Below, piece after piece: positions 41,346 through 50,450 of a DNA stretch of 64,000 nucleotides. Numbering within the stretch: the first letter of the stretch is position 1; every line of letters starts with the position of its first letter. Position numbers and translations under genes: made by a program. The stretch spans positions 372,001-436,000 of the forward strand of contig CP096136.1 in the NCBI GenBank assembly GCA_023213215.1, in the 5' to 3' direction. The notes below the pieces were generated by a model, which had not been told where the DNA came from, did not search any database, and saw only the letters and a program-made list of their open reading frames with translations. Source of the DNA: Flavobacterium sp. JAD_PAG50586_2. GTDB taxonomy: Bacteria > Bacteroidota > Bacteroidia > Flavobacteriales > Flavobacteriaceae.

Positions 41346-41933
41346 TAACTTTTTTAATTAGCTTCAATATGTTTTTTACATCAACTCTTAATATTTCAAT
41401 TGCAATATCTTTAGTTACTAACGTTTTATTTATTTCGTCATTTTCGGTTGTCTGAAACCAATATATGTCTTGCTTAATGAGATAAAGATTATCAGGAAGC
41501 GTTTCAATTTTTATAAATTTTGATTCGCCATTTACGTTTAATATTTTTTCTCCATAATCATATCCGTCAGATTCTTTACAGAGGCTTTTCACTGTCCGGT
41601 TCTTTTTATCAGGAATTGCCTCAAAAATGGTTTCTAAAACAAAACCGAATTTAGATTTTTCTGAATAACAGATTGAAGTAATATATTTTTCATTGTCTAT
41701 GCGAATAATTTGAAAATCATTTAACCATTCAAAACCAGCTAATTTCATTTCTTCTCTTAAGACTTTGGCGATTTCAAATACAGTAAGTCTGCCTGTTCCT
41801 AGCTTCTCTATTTTAAGCTTTGCAATATCATTATAATCTTTAAAAAGGAATAATAATTATCAGCGTTGATTTTGTTTTGTCCAAATGTCAAGCTAGTAAT
41901 TATTAATAAAGCGAAAGGTAAAATTCTAAGCAT
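41209..41933 (-). CDS. secreted hypothetical protein (cassette 3; frameshifted; tail encoded by the attC-like site)
   Basis: Starts at ATG 41933: MLRILPFALLIITSLTFGQN (signal peptide). A break in a T5 run of the coding strand near 41846 (T6 expected) separates it from the rest; corrected, it reads NADNYYSFFKDYNDIAKLKIEKL...EEMKLAGFEWLNDFQIIRIDNEKY. The gene has no stop before S2, so the last ~40 residues (SRFSQLPILLEV...SSQLTRSRGTL) are translated from the recombination site. About 241 residues; family unknown. Confidence 0.55.
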
Positions 41934-41949
41934 TAGTTTCTGTTATTTT

Positions 41950-42195
41950 GGGGTTTAAATGGCAACCTAACTTGTATACAAACGCTACCCTTTATCACAT
42001 ATCCCATCATTTGTTAGTAGATAGGTAAATAAATTGTGTGTTTATTTTTAACTAATATACTACAAATCCCATGACACCCTTTTCCCCTACCCAATAATTA
42101 TCAACAATTAATCCTGTTTCAAAATTTTCATTTTGAAAAAAATGAAACAAAAAGTGTTTCAAAAATTTTATTTTTAAAAATTTGAAACAAGTTGG
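41950..42195 (-). promoter_or_regulatory. array leader L1 (attI-like position)
   Basis: Starts next to AACCTAAC and TTGTATACAA, then shares TAATATACTACAAATCCCAT, CCCTACCCAATAATTATCAAC and two palindromes of type TGTTTCAAAA...TTTTGAAACA with L2, L3 and L4. It is the 5' boundary of array 1 on the minus strand. Its plus-strand neighbour is the T9SS gene at 42459, not a helix-turn-helix gene. Confidence 0.6.
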
Positions 42196-42458
42196 CAGCA
42201 TCATATTCCTGAAAATTGCACTCAAGTTGTCGTTTTTTAATCAAAAACCATTTTTCAGACTGAAATCCACTCCACAAAAATTGCAAATTTCAACGTTTAA
42301 AAACACTCTAACGTTTTCGTAAAAATCGACGAAATGACGCCGATTTGGAATTTAACATACATGAACGTCATAATCTTCCATTTAATCGAAAACCCTTATA
42401 TTTATTAGTATTGACACATAGTGACGCTGTAATTTTGCCACAGAAAAAAAATATTTAT

Positions 42459-45400
42459 ATGAAAACGCAAACCCCAAACAGTGTTATTATGAAATTGTCA
42501 TTTTTACTGATTTTTTTACCTCTTGCCGGCTTCGCTCAGGCCTTATCCGGAACTTATGTTATCGGAGCTTCACAACCGGCTCCATTCAACACATTGACTA
42601 ATGCTATCAATAGGCTCAATGCCTCAGGAGTTTCTGCTCCCACAGTATTTTTGCTCGACAATGAACTATACAACAGCCAAAGCGGTGAAGTTTTCCCTTT
42701 AACCATTAAGCCTTTTACAGGAAGCAGTACTGTAAATACACTAACCATCAGGCCAAATACAGGTAGGAATGTTGTCATCTCAGCGACAGGGCCTAACGGT
42801 TATACAGGAACTCCTGCCGCCATAGTGATAAAAGGCGCGGACAATATCATTATCAATGGAAGTAATACCATCAATGGTACGGATAAAAACTTAACCATTA
42901 CCAACAACGATAACATTGGATACCTAAACCGTACGGCCTTATGGATTGCCTCCGACAGTAATAACGGGGTTGTTGGAGTAACTGTCAGCAACACCAAAAT
43001 AAAAATGACCAACCGCAACCAGGAACAAATGTTCTTTACAGGAATCCTGGCGAGTGCTTATAGCTTAGGCTCAAATAATGACCTTATAGTTACCAATGCT
43101 TCGGCGGCCAATTCAACGCTAGTGTTCAACAACAATGAGTTTGTTAATGTAAGACAGGCTGTCTGGGTTAGCGGCGGTTCTTCCTTAAGTACGAATACGT
43201 CTAACCTTACCATTTCATCGAATGTTATGGGCAGCACTACGGATGCACAGAAGCCATCTATGGCGTTGTATATTGCTAATGCCGATACTTTTAATGTAAC
43301 AGACAATACAATCATCGGAGTGCTTAATGCTAATTATTCCAATCCGACTATAGCGGCTATGGTTATTGAATCTTCGGGACATTTTATCGTCAAAAGAAAC
43401 ATAATCCGCGATGTGAAACTTACTACTAACCATATCATACAGTATGCATTGCTGGTAAAAGGAAACTCAACTAACGGTATAGTGTCAGAAAACAAAATTA
43501 CCGATGTGAAGAATACGGGGAACGGGATTGTAAGGACACTTTGTGTTGACCTGAGTGGTGTAACTGCTTCCAATATTGTGGTTGCCAATAATTTTATCAC
43601 TGATGTTACTACAAATGGTACCACTACAAACGCCGCTCACGGAATATTCCTGCAAGGCGGTAATGGAACCAAAGTATATTACAATACAGTTGTAATGAAT
43701 CTCAATCAAAACAATATCTCGGCTGCGCTTTATATCAATGGCGGAAACCAATTGGATGTACGCAACAATATTTTTGCCAATACCGGAACGCAGGGAACAC
43801 GATATGCTATTTATTCCAATGTACCGGCTTCGGCTTTTACTTATATCGATAACAATGATTATTATGCCCAGTACACCGGATATATGAATAACAGCCAGGA
43901 AACGCTTGCACAATGGAGGGCAGCATCAGGAAAAGACAGTGCCTCAATACGTGTTCTGCCTACATTTACTGCTGACAGGTTCCACCTTGATGCGGCTGCC
44001 AATCTATCGATTAATAACACCGGAACGCCATTGACAGAAGTACTTTCTGATATAGACGGACAAACCAGAAGTGCTACAACACCCGATATTGGAGCTGACG
44101 AATTCGACCTGCCTTTATGTACGACCTCAACTATATGGAATGGAACTTCATGGAGCAACGGTTTGCCAGGAGCGGATACTAGTGCAATATTTACCGGAAA
44201 TTATACCGCTGCTTCGAATCTTACGGCCTGTGCAATGAAAGTATCTAATAATGCTGTGGTGAGAATTCCGGCCGGCCTTACTGTAAATCTTAACAGTTCA
44301 CTGACTGTCGACCCGGGAGCTTCGTTTAAACTGGATAATAATGCTAATTTGCTGCAACCTTCTGATGCGTTGAACACAGGAGCTATCTCAATGAAAATAA
44401 CTACTGCAGCATTGCTTCGCCAGGATTATGTTATGTGGTCGTCACCGGTTGCGGGACAGAACCTGCTTGCTTTTTCTCCGGCTACGCTGACAAACAGATT
44501 CTATGGTTATAATTCGACAAGTGATATTTATGTTGCTGTTGCCAGTCCTTCAACAACTACTTTTACTGCAGCTCAAAGCTACCTTATCCGTTTGCCGAAT
44601 ACCCATCCTGCAACTCCAACAGCCTGGACAGGAGAATTTACAGGAACACCTAATAACGGTTCGGTTTCTGTGGCTGTCACACCGGGTACTTATAATGCTG
44701 TTGGTAATCCTTATCCGTCCACCATCAATGCGGATGAATTCATCAAACAAAATAACCTAAACGCTCCGTTATACTTTTATCGTAAAACCAACGGTGCTCC
44801 CACATCGGCTTATGCGACTTACAATCTTGCCGGAAGTACCGCTACAGGAAGTTCAGGCATACAAAATCCTGCGGTAGGCCAGCAGTTGAAACCTACAAAT
44901 ATTATTGCTGCCGGACAGGGATTCATAGCAAAGGCAACAAGCACTTCACTGAATTTCAATAACACGATGCGGACCGGAACAGCCGGGCAAATGCTTCGTA
45001 TGAATAATGCTGGTGATCGCAACCGCCTTTGGCTTAACTTAACGACAACTGACGGTATGTTCAGCCAGGCTCTTGTAGCTTATTTAGAGGATGCTACGAA
45101 TGATGTAGATTCGAACCTTGACGGACTTTACATCAATGACAGCGAGACGGCATTGACTTCGCTTATCGACAATGATGAATATTCGATACAATCACGTTCC
45201 CTGCCTTTTGATCCATCAGATATTGTAAGGCTTGGATTTAAAACTGCTGTTGCGGGTACCTTCACCATTTCCATTGACCATATTGAAGGCCTTTTTGCCA
45301 ATGGACAGACGATTTTCCTTAAAGATAATACTACCGGAACCCTGCATAACCTGGAGTCTGGATATACCTTTACTGCTGAAGTGGGTGTATTTAATTCGCG

Positions 45401-45671
45401 TTTTGAGCTTGTATACCAGAATTCACTTGGAACGGTAGATGTAACTCCAAATGAAGCCATCAGTGTTATCAAACAACATGGCGAGATTATCATCAATACT
45501 GTGGAAGCTATGGATGATGTAGCGGTTTATGACATGTCGGGCCGCCTGATTGCCTCGCAAAAAAAGGTGGATGCCAATACAACGCGCATCGCTACAGGAA
45601 ATGTTACGGGATTATTATTGGTGCAGGTTAAAGTTGGAAACCGCATTGAAGTGAAGAAGGTGATGAATTAA
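42459..45671 (+). CDS. secreted beta-helix surface protein with T9SS type A sorting domain
   Basis: About 1070 residues from ATG 42459 (MKTQTPNSVIMKLSFLLIFLPLAGFAQ), chosen because the signal peptide follows; an ATG at 42489 is possible. The first half is a right-handed parallel beta-helix (repeated NIIINGS, NLTITNN, NNVVxN segments), then a strand-rich part (TTSTIWNGTSWSNGLPGADTSAIFTG) and a C-terminal type A sorting domain (VAVYDMSGRLIASQKKV...VQVKVGNRIEVKKVMN). Its upstream region lies in leader L1, so the duplicated palindromes could control it. Predicted surface or secreted polysaccharide-related adhesin. Confidence 0.85.
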   Translation: MKTQTPNSVIMKLSFLLIFLPLAGFAQALSGTYVIGASQPAPFNTLTNAINRLNASGVSAPTVFLLDNELYNSQSGEVFPLTIKPFTGSSTVNTLTIRPNTGRNVVISATGPNGYTGTPAAIVIKGADNIIINGSNTINGTDKNLTITNNDNIGYLNRTALWIASDSNNGVVGVTVSNTKIKMTNRNQEQMFFTGILASAYSLGSNNDLIVTNASAANSTLVFNNNEFVNVRQAVWVSGGSSLSTNTSNLTISSNVMGSTTDAQKPSMALYIANADTFNVTDNTIIGVLNANYSNPTIAAMVIESSGHFIVKRNIIRDVKLTTNHIIQYALLVKGNSTNGIVSENKITDVKNTGNGIVRTLCVDLSGVTASNIVVANNFITDVTTNGTTTNAAHGIFLQGGNGTKVYYNTVVMNLNQNNISAALYINGGNQLDVRNNIFANTGTQGTRYAIYSNVPASAFTYIDNNDYYAQYTGYMNNSQETLAQWRAASGKDSASIRVLPTFTADRFHLDAAANLSINNTGTPLTEVLSDIDGQTRSATTPDIGADEFDLPLCTTSTIWNGTSWSNGLPGADTSAIFTGNYTAASNLTACAMKVSNNAVVRIPAGLTVNLNSSLTVDPGASFKLDNNANLLQPSDALNTGAISMKITTAALLRQDYVMWSSPVAGQNLLAFSPATLTNRFYGYNSTSDIYVAVASPSTTTFTAAQSYLIRLPNTHPATPTAWTGEFTGTPNNGSVSVAVTPGTYNAVGNPYPSTINADEFIKQNNLNAPLYFYRKTNGAPTSAYATYNLAGSTATGSSGIQNPAVGQQLKPTNIIAAGQGFIAKATSTSLNFNNTMRTGTAGQMLRMNNAGDRNRLWLNLTTTDGMFSQALVAYLEDATNDVDSNLDGLYINDSETALTSLIDNDEYSIQSRSLPFDPSDIVRLGFKTAVAGTFTISIDHIEGLFANGQTIFLKDNTTGTLHNLESGYTFTAEVGVFNSRFELVYQNSLGTVDVTPNEAISVIKQHGEIIINTVEAMDDVAVYDMSGRLIASQKKVDANTTRIATGNVTGLLLVQVKVGNRIEVKKVMN

Positions 45672-45672
45672 T

Positions 45673-45780
45673 TAATGGCACCATTGCTGGCGGTTAGCTT
45701 ACTTACGGTTAACTGCCGGTGCTTTTCCAAAACACTTCAACTTTATTTTTTTTGATCCTTATTTTGATCCATTGCTCTCA
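45673..45780 (+). terminator. possible terminator after the 42459 gene
   Basis: CTGGCGGTTA / GGTTAACTGCCGG form an imperfect hairpin at 45682-45715, followed after 18 bases by a T8 run. TTTTGATCC is then repeated. Confidence 0.45.
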
Positions 45781-45823
45781 GGAAATATAAACGATCTTTG
45801 TGTGAAACGGCTGTTAGCAGTAG
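45781..45823 (-). repeat. truncated attC-like site (3' end of array 2)
   Basis: GAAATATAAACGATCTTTGTGTGAAACGGC, TGTTAGCAGTA. Only the right half is present. GTTAGCAGTA (45813-45822) pairs perfectly with TACTGCTAAC at 46344-46353. Confidence 0.7.
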
Positions 45824-45826
45824 CTG

Positions 45827-46315
45827 CTATCTTCCATTCACAAAATCAAACTGTGTAAATCTAATAAATTGAAGTTTTTTGTCTTTACTATAATGGAAAT
45901 CGAAACTAATATATATTTTACAACTACTGTCAAATTCAGTTTGCACGATAAAAGAAATTATTTGATTTTTCTTTTTAATTCCAACTAATTTATGTTTGAA
46001 TTTTGAATTGAAATTTAATGTTGCTTTTTCATTTTTATATTTCAGCCAAATGCTTTTATTGTCATAATTGATTTCAAAATTCTCATAAACTGATGAATAT
46101 TGAGCAGTTTTTGTTGATTTATTTTCTACAGTTTTTATCACCTTAAATTGTTTAGAAACATCTGCACAATCCATTAAATATTGCATCTTCAGATTATCAG
46201 GATTTTTTACTAAATCATGCAATGTGCAAGAATCATTGTATTTAAAACTTTGAGCTTTTATCTTAATGCCTGCTAAAAAACAAAACATAAAAAACAAACA
46301 GATTTTTGATTTCAT
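45827..46315 (-). CDS. secreted hypothetical protein (array 2)
   Basis: 162 residues with signal peptide MKSKICLFFMFCFLAGIKIKAQS. Two cysteines in the mature part (SCTLHDL, LMDCADVS) could form a disulfide. Strand-rich C-terminal half (IISFIVQTEFDSSCKIYISFDFHYSKDKKLQFIRFTQFD). Unknown family. Single-gene cassette with 10-bp complementary ends. Confidence 0.6.
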   Translation of the reverse strand: MKSKICLFFMFCFLAGIKIKAQSFKYNDSCTLHDLVKNPDNLKMQYLMDCADVSKQFKVIKTVENKSTKTAQYSSVYENFEINYDNKSIWLKYKNEKATLNFNSKFKHKLVGIKKKNQIISFIVQTEFDSSCKIYISFDFHYSKDKKLQFIRFTQFDFVNGR

Positions 46316-46343
46316 GATTATGTACTTTTGTGCTCTTTACAAT

Positions 46344-46400
46344 TACTGCTAACGTTAGGCCGCTTCAAACAGTGGCGACTTTGTTAAATTATAGTTGGAA
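46344..46400 (-). repeat. attC-like site, left half only
   Basis: TACTGCTAACGTTAGGCCGC TTC...CAGTGGCGAC matches the left arm of the full sites (46344-46380); after about 46400 the similarity ends and no GGCTGTT right arm is found before the next gene. Confidence 0.55.
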
Positions 46401-46514
46401 AGATAAGTAAATTCAAATGCTGAATGCCTATGGCCATTTTCTTTTTCAAAAATGAAACCGGCTTCGGTAAATTCATCGAGGTTCATTATCATCCCTTCTT
46501 TTAAATTTTAGGTA

Positions 46515-47039
46515 TTACTCCCAAAAAGCACTTAATTCGGTAAATCCTTCTTCATTGTTTCCTCCATTTTCATATTTGTATAGATTATCCCAATAAATTT
46601 GCCCACCTATTTTAACGAATACCCTATAATATCCTTTTTCAAGTGTTCCGATATTCATGCTAATTCCATCTGAAGCTTGCCCGTTAAGTGAAAAATCTGA
46701 TTGTGTGGCAATGGATTGCTGGGTATACAAACTGGTATTGAGAATACTGCTGAAATCTACATCCTGATAAATCTTTTGCGCATTTGCCCGTACAACCCAT
46801 ACATCTGTTATATTTTCCTGCGCGGAAACGTTAACGATTTCATTGGCCGGATTTGGATATATCACGAACTTGTTGTTCACCAGAACATTCGGATTTCCAA
46901 GTTGCATGGGTAGATCCTCCGGTGACTGCCTGCAGTTGATTCCTGTCACTAAATTTAGTGCAGTATTATCGGGATTGTTAGTATCATCGCTGCTACAGCT
47001 AAGTGCTAAAATGGAGGCAAGGAATAATAGTTTTTTCAT
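46515..47039 (-). CDS. lipoprotein of unknown function
   Basis: 174 residues with lipobox LALSC (Cys15) and a Ser/Asp/Asn linker. The segment FVIYPNPANEIVNVSAQENITDVWVVRANAQKIY resembles a T9SS-type sorting core (YPNPANExxxV) inside a lipoprotein, which is unusual; the rest is strand-rich (YRVFVKIGGQIYWDNLYKY). It ends 120 bases before the partial site at 46344, so its cassette has lost its own site. Confidence 0.6.
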   Translation of the reverse strand: MKKLLFLASILALSCSSDDTNNPDNTALNLVTGINCRQSPEDLPMQLGNPNVLVNNKFVIYPNPANEIVNVSAQENITDVWVVRANAQKIYQDVDFSSILNTSLYTQQSIATQSDFSLNGQASDGISMNIGTLEKGYYRVFVKIGGQIYWDNLYKYENGGNNEEGFTELSAFWE

Positions 47040-47060
47040 AGTGGTTATAATTTATTCAGT

Positions 47061-47178
47061 GTTCTGCGTAACGTACCAGGGCTTGGCATGAGTGGCGGCA
47101 ATTTAAGCAAAATATTATAAGAAATTCTAATGTTCAGAGTATTGCCAAGAAAGATAAACGAGCTATTTCGCGAAACCG
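47061..47178 (-). repeat. attC-like site S4, interrupted by an IS
   Basis: Left arm GCGTAACGTACCAGGGCTTGG..GAGTGGCGGCAATTT; right arm AAGAAAGATAAACGAGCTATTTCGCGAAAC, cut by the IS and resuming at 48404 as TGTTAGCGGCA. GTTAGCGGCA (48405-48414) pairs with TGCCACTAAC at 49017 with one mismatch, so the two halves belong together. Confidence 0.7.
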
Positions 47179-47189
47179 CCTTAAGTTTA

Positions 47190-47389
47190 CAATTATTAAA
47201 TTTATGCATTAATCAGAAAGAACAAAAGAGAGGAGTAAGGTTCTCGATAACCGCAGGAACTTCAGATTCCGTCAACAGTGATAATCCCCTCTCTTTTCTA
47301 CTTTTATTTCGTACAGTTCTGTGAGAGTTGGATCTCGTTTTCAAGGTGATGAAACACAAGTAGATTGTCCTTTCCAAAATCATTTTCTT
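47190..47389 (+). ncRNA. candidate bridge RNA region of IS copy 1
   Basis: About 200 non-coding bases precede the transposase. AAAAGAGAGG (47224-47233) pairs perfectly with CCTCTCTTTT (47288-47297) around an ~54-base loop. The loop holds GATAACCGC (47246-47254), like the left flank GCGAAACCGC, and CAACAG (47273-47278), complementary to the right flank CTGTTG. That is the target-guide layout of IS110 bridge RNAs; the match is my inference. Confidence 0.5.
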
Positions 47390-48364
47390 ATGGATAAAGA
47401 TAAAAAAACATTTGGTATTGACATCAGTAAAGAGACATTTGATGTTATGGATTGTTCAGGTAATTATTATCAGTTTGATAATAATACTAAAGGATTTGTA
47501 AAGTTTTTAAAGCTGCTATGTTCTAAAAGTCATTGCGTTATGGAGGCTACAGGTTATTATCATTATCAACTGGCTTACTTTCTTGTTGATAATAAAATAG
47601 CTGTATCGGTAGAGAATCCATTATCAGTAAAGCGTTTTATCCAAATGAAACTCAGTAGGATAAAAACAGATAAATCAGATGCCAGAATGATTTGTATGTA
47701 CGGTCAGGAGCAAGAGTTAAAGCTATGGGTTGGTTATTCAAAAAATCAGATGGAATGCCTTCAGCAGATACGTTTGTTAGATACTTATACCAAACAGAGT
47801 ACTTCTCTTCAAAATAAGATTCAGGCTGAACAAGTATTGGGTAATCCCAGTAAGCTGGTTGTTGGTTCGCTTAAAAGAAGCTTACGAAACATCGAAAAAG
47901 AGGTAGGCCTAATTGAGACACAATTGTTAGAGATGGTCAAATCTGACTATCAGGATGTACTGACCAAAATAGAAAGCATACCCGGAATTGGCAGAAAGAC
48001 AGCGATGATGCTAATAGTTTTAACAGATGGATTTGAACGTTTTGAAAGCAGTAGTCAGCTTTGTTCATTTTGCGGACTAACACCAGTTATGAGGCAATCG
48101 GGCAGCAGTGTAAAAGGCAGGACCAGGATAAGTAAAATAGGGAATGCCAAACTTAGGAATCTTCTCTTTATGTGCAGTTTTACTGCCTGTAAATGCAATA
48201 AGGCATGCAAGGCAATTTATGATCGGATTACGGGAAAAGGGAAGAGTAAAAAACTAGCATTAATAGCCGTTTGTAATAAACTATTAAGACAGGCTTTTGC
48301 CATCGCAAAATCAGGAGTAGAATACAATAATGAATACAGAAGTGCTATGCCAAAAATTATTTAA
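47390..48364 (+). CDS. IS110-family transposase (copy 1)
   Basis: 324 residues from ATG 47390 (MDKDKKTFGIDISKETFDVM); the longer GTG-started frame covers the presumed bridge RNA and is unlikely. N-terminal DEDD RuvC-like domain: FGIDISKETFDV, HCVMEATGYYHY, KTDKSDARMI (acidic residues D, E, D, D). C-terminal domain: IESIPGIGRKTAMMLIVLTDGFERFESSSQLCSFCGLTP and the catalytic-serine region RQSGSSVKGRTRISKIGNAKLRNLLFMCSFTA. Identical to the copy at 50662, so transposition was recent. Confidence 0.92.
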   Translation: MDKDKKTFGIDISKETFDVMDCSGNYYQFDNNTKGFVKFLKLLCSKSHCVMEATGYYHYQLAYFLVDNKIAVSVENPLSVKRFIQMKLSRIKTDKSDARMICMYGQEQELKLWVGYSKNQMECLQQIRLLDTYTKQSTSLQNKIQAEQVLGNPSKLVVGSLKRSLRNIEKEVGLIETQLLEMVKSDYQDVLTKIESIPGIGRKTAMMLIVLTDGFERFESSSQLCSFCGLTPVMRQSGSSVKGRTRISKIGNAKLRNLLFMCSFTACKCNKACKAIYDRITGKGKSKKLALIAVCNKLLRQAFAIAKSGVEYNNEYRSAMPKII

Positions 48365-48421
48365 AAAATCATCAATTTTTATTTGTTTTTAAGCACAGTT
48401 CTTTGTTAGCGGCAGGTTTTT

Positions 48422-48982
48422 TTATTTGAATTTTGAATTAAGTATCGATTCTGTTATTAACTTTTCGTCAATTATGTTATCAATAACACTTGTTATTTGC
48501 AATTCTTTATTAGCAATTTCTCCAATATACATACATGTTGTATATTTCTTTTTAGGATTTGAAACAATGTTTTTGATTACATAAAATACTTTTCCATCAA
48601 TTTGAATTTTCTCTTTAGTTATATTAATCGGAGTTTCTAAGTCTTTATACTTTTCTTTAACTAATTTAACAAGTTTGTTAATATATTCATCCATTCCATA
48701 AGTCTTTATGTTTTTATTAGACAAATAGCTTGACATAATTATATTAAAATTTGAATCTTTTTCTTTTGCAATTGAAAATAGAATATCTTCTTCAGGATTT
48801 AAGTTCAACCTCTTATCATCTTCAAGGAGTTTTTCTCCTGTTTTCACTATTTTAGAGAAATTGTCGGTTTTATAAAAATAATTTTTGGGTTTTTCATAAG
48901 ACCAAGAAATAGTTTCAATTTTATAAATCTTTTGTGCAAAAATTAAATTTGAAAATAACAATAATAAAAATAATTTGTTCAT
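48422..48982 (-). CDS. secreted hypothetical protein (array 2 cassette)
   Basis: 186 residues, signal peptide MNKLFLLLLFSNLIFAQK. Contains WSYEKPKNYFYKTDNFSKIVKTGEKLLED and a strand/helix body with FYVIKNIVSNPKKKYTTCMYIGEIANKELQITSVID, recalling small secreted proteins of the DUF4845/PsbP-like sort, but I cannot assign it. The cassette runs from the IS right flank (GTTAGCGGCA) to S5. Confidence 0.6.
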   Translation of the reverse strand: MNKLFLLLLFSNLIFAQKIYKIETISWSYEKPKNYFYKTDNFSKIVKTGEKLLEDDKRLNLNPEEDILFSIAKEKDSNFNIIMSSYLSNKNIKTYGMDEYINKLVKLVKEKYKDLETPINITKEKIQIDGKVFYVIKNIVSNPKKKYTTCMYIGEIANKELQITSVIDNIIDEKLITESILNSKFK

Positions 48983-49016
48983 TTTAATTTCGGTTTTCTA
49001 TGTGGTTCGGTAAACT

Positions 49017-49154
49017 TGCCACTAACGTTCCGCCGCTTGGCGTCAGTGGCGACTTTTTCAATAATTTGTTCTAAAGATAATCAAAATTTCAACTTAGTAA
49101 TTTCCGTCTAAGAAAAACTAAACCAGCCATTGCGCCAAACGGCTGTTACCAGCA
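49017..49154 (-). repeat. attC-like recombination site S5
   Basis: TGCCACTAACGTTCCGCCGC TTGGCGTCAGTGGCGAC ... CAGCCATTGCGCCAAACGGC, TGTTACCAGCA. GTTACCAGCA (49145-49154) pairs perfectly with TGCTGGTAAC at 50149-50158. Same subfamily as S9 (54816). Confidence 0.8.
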
Positions 49155-49177
49155 GGCTAAATTCAAACATTGCGCGA

Positions 49178-50129
49178 CTATATTTTAATGATTTTTTTAT
49201 ATTGATTCTTAGCTCCGCAAACATATTGAACAATATAAATACCATCTTGTAAGTCGCCAAGATATATTTGGTTGTTAATAATTTTTCTATTAATGCTTTT
49301 TCCTGTCATATCAAATATCACAATATTATTAAGATTCACATTAATTGAATTTTCTAGAGAAAGTAATTCATGAATTGGATTCACAAAATTTAAACAATTA
49401 GCTTCAGGTTCTCGGCGCATCAGTTTGAACTACCTGAACGAAGTCAACTAAATGATATGAAGTTTTTTGAGCTGAATTCATTACAATTTCTTTCGAGGTT
49501 TCTTCATTAGAATGAAAGTTTCCTAAAGTTAAAAATTCTTCACCACCTTCAGCCTTAAATACACCAGATACTTCAACCCAGTTAATTTTATCCCTAATAA
49601 TCAAAGAAGAATTAATTTGAGGGTTTATAACTAATTGTTCCATGTCGTCATTGCCAATTATAGGCTCATTTGTAAGTACGGCACCAATATTATTCATTGC
49701 ATGTGTTGAACTGTCCGTCAATGAAACTAAAAAAGATACTTTATAAAATTGACCTGCAACTAAAGGGGAAAGCAAATTAGTTTGGATATATTCTCTATAA
49801 GTAGATACAGGATTTAAGAAAACCAATCCAATATATGCATTACCATCATATGGTTCCTGAGTGCCAAAACGATTTGCAGGAATAGAAACATAACTAAAAG
49901 GTGCGCAGGTATTTAAATAGTCAACAGTTCCGTTATGATGAGCAACTCGATACCAACCTGTGGCATAAAAAGTATTGTCAGATGGACATTCGGAATAATT
50001 TTCAAAACTTGGATTATCCACTAGATTTTGGCAATTAGAACTCTCAAAATAAAATAATGAAGCCACTAAAAATAAAAATTTTAATTTTTTAAGAGTAAGT
50101 CTCAAGCGATTTATTTGAGTCGATTCCAT
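49178..50129 (-). CDS. secreted protein with T9SS sorting domain (array 2 cassette; frameshifted)
   Basis: Starts at 50129 (MESTQINRLRLTLKKLKFLFLVASLFYFESSNCQ), then NLVDNPSFENYSECPSD, a domain often N-terminal in Bacteroidota surface proteins, followed by a galactose-binding-like beta-sandwich. The frame changes near 49410: VQTDAP continues in another frame as EPEANCLNFVNPIHELLSLE...VIFDMTGKSINRKIINN...GIYIVQY, a T9SS type A sorting domain. The change is an apparent one-base insertion outside a homopolymer, so real decay is possible. About 316 residues. First cassette after leader L2. Confidence 0.65.
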
Positions 50130-50148
50130 CGTTAGTTCTTCTTTAGCT

Positions 50149-50440
50149 TGCTGGTAACTTGTTTATATGTATTCCTCATACATATCCCCTAATTTGAGAT
50201 CGATATATACAACAACCATAATAAAGCTAATATACTACAAATCCCATCACACCCTTTCCCCTACCCAATAATTATCAACAACTTAATTCTTGTTTCAAAA
50301 TTTTCATTTTAAAAAAATTGAAACAAAAAGTGTTTCAAAAATATCGTTTCAAAAAATTTGAAACAGAATAGCAGCATTTTTGATAAGGATTTTAAAACGA
50401 TGAGATTAAGGAAGGGGAATAAAGACAAAACCAGCTATAG
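50149..50440 (-). promoter_or_regulatory. array leader L2 (attI-like position) fused to a truncated attC-like arm
   Basis: Begins at the TGCTGGTAAC end of array 2, carries AGCTAATATACTACAAATCC, CACACCC, two TGTTTCAAAA / TTTTGAAACA palindromes and GCAGCATTTTTGATAAGG, then ATGAGATTAAGGAAGGGG, like the first codons of the helix-turn-helix gene at 61899, and finally AAAACCAGCTATAGCGC, a half attC. IS copy 2 starts directly after. Confidence 0.65.
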
Positions 50441-50450
50441 CGCAAAACCG

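Larger units (their letters stand above)
47179..48403 (+). mobile_element. IS110-family insertion sequence, copy 1
   Basis: Identical to copy 2 (offset 3272 bases). The shared block runs from about 47173 to 48407: left end CCTTAAGTTTACAATTATTA, right end AAGCACAGTTCTTTGTT. No target duplication and no clear terminal inverted repeats, as expected for IS110 elements. Contents: ~210-base non-coding left region, one transposase, short right end. Confidence 0.85.

Noticed and set aside
46355-46492. 45-residue minus-strand ORF (MIMNLDEFTEAGFIFEKENG...) ending in the partial attC-like site
   Set aside because: It has a weak start context and its C-terminal third is site sequence. It may be a real cassette remnant, but I cannot support a gene.
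47321-47389. GTG start of the IS110 transposase 23 codons upstream
   Set aside because: The added residues are not transposase-like and cover the candidate bridge RNA; ATG 47390 begins at the conserved RuvC-like motif.
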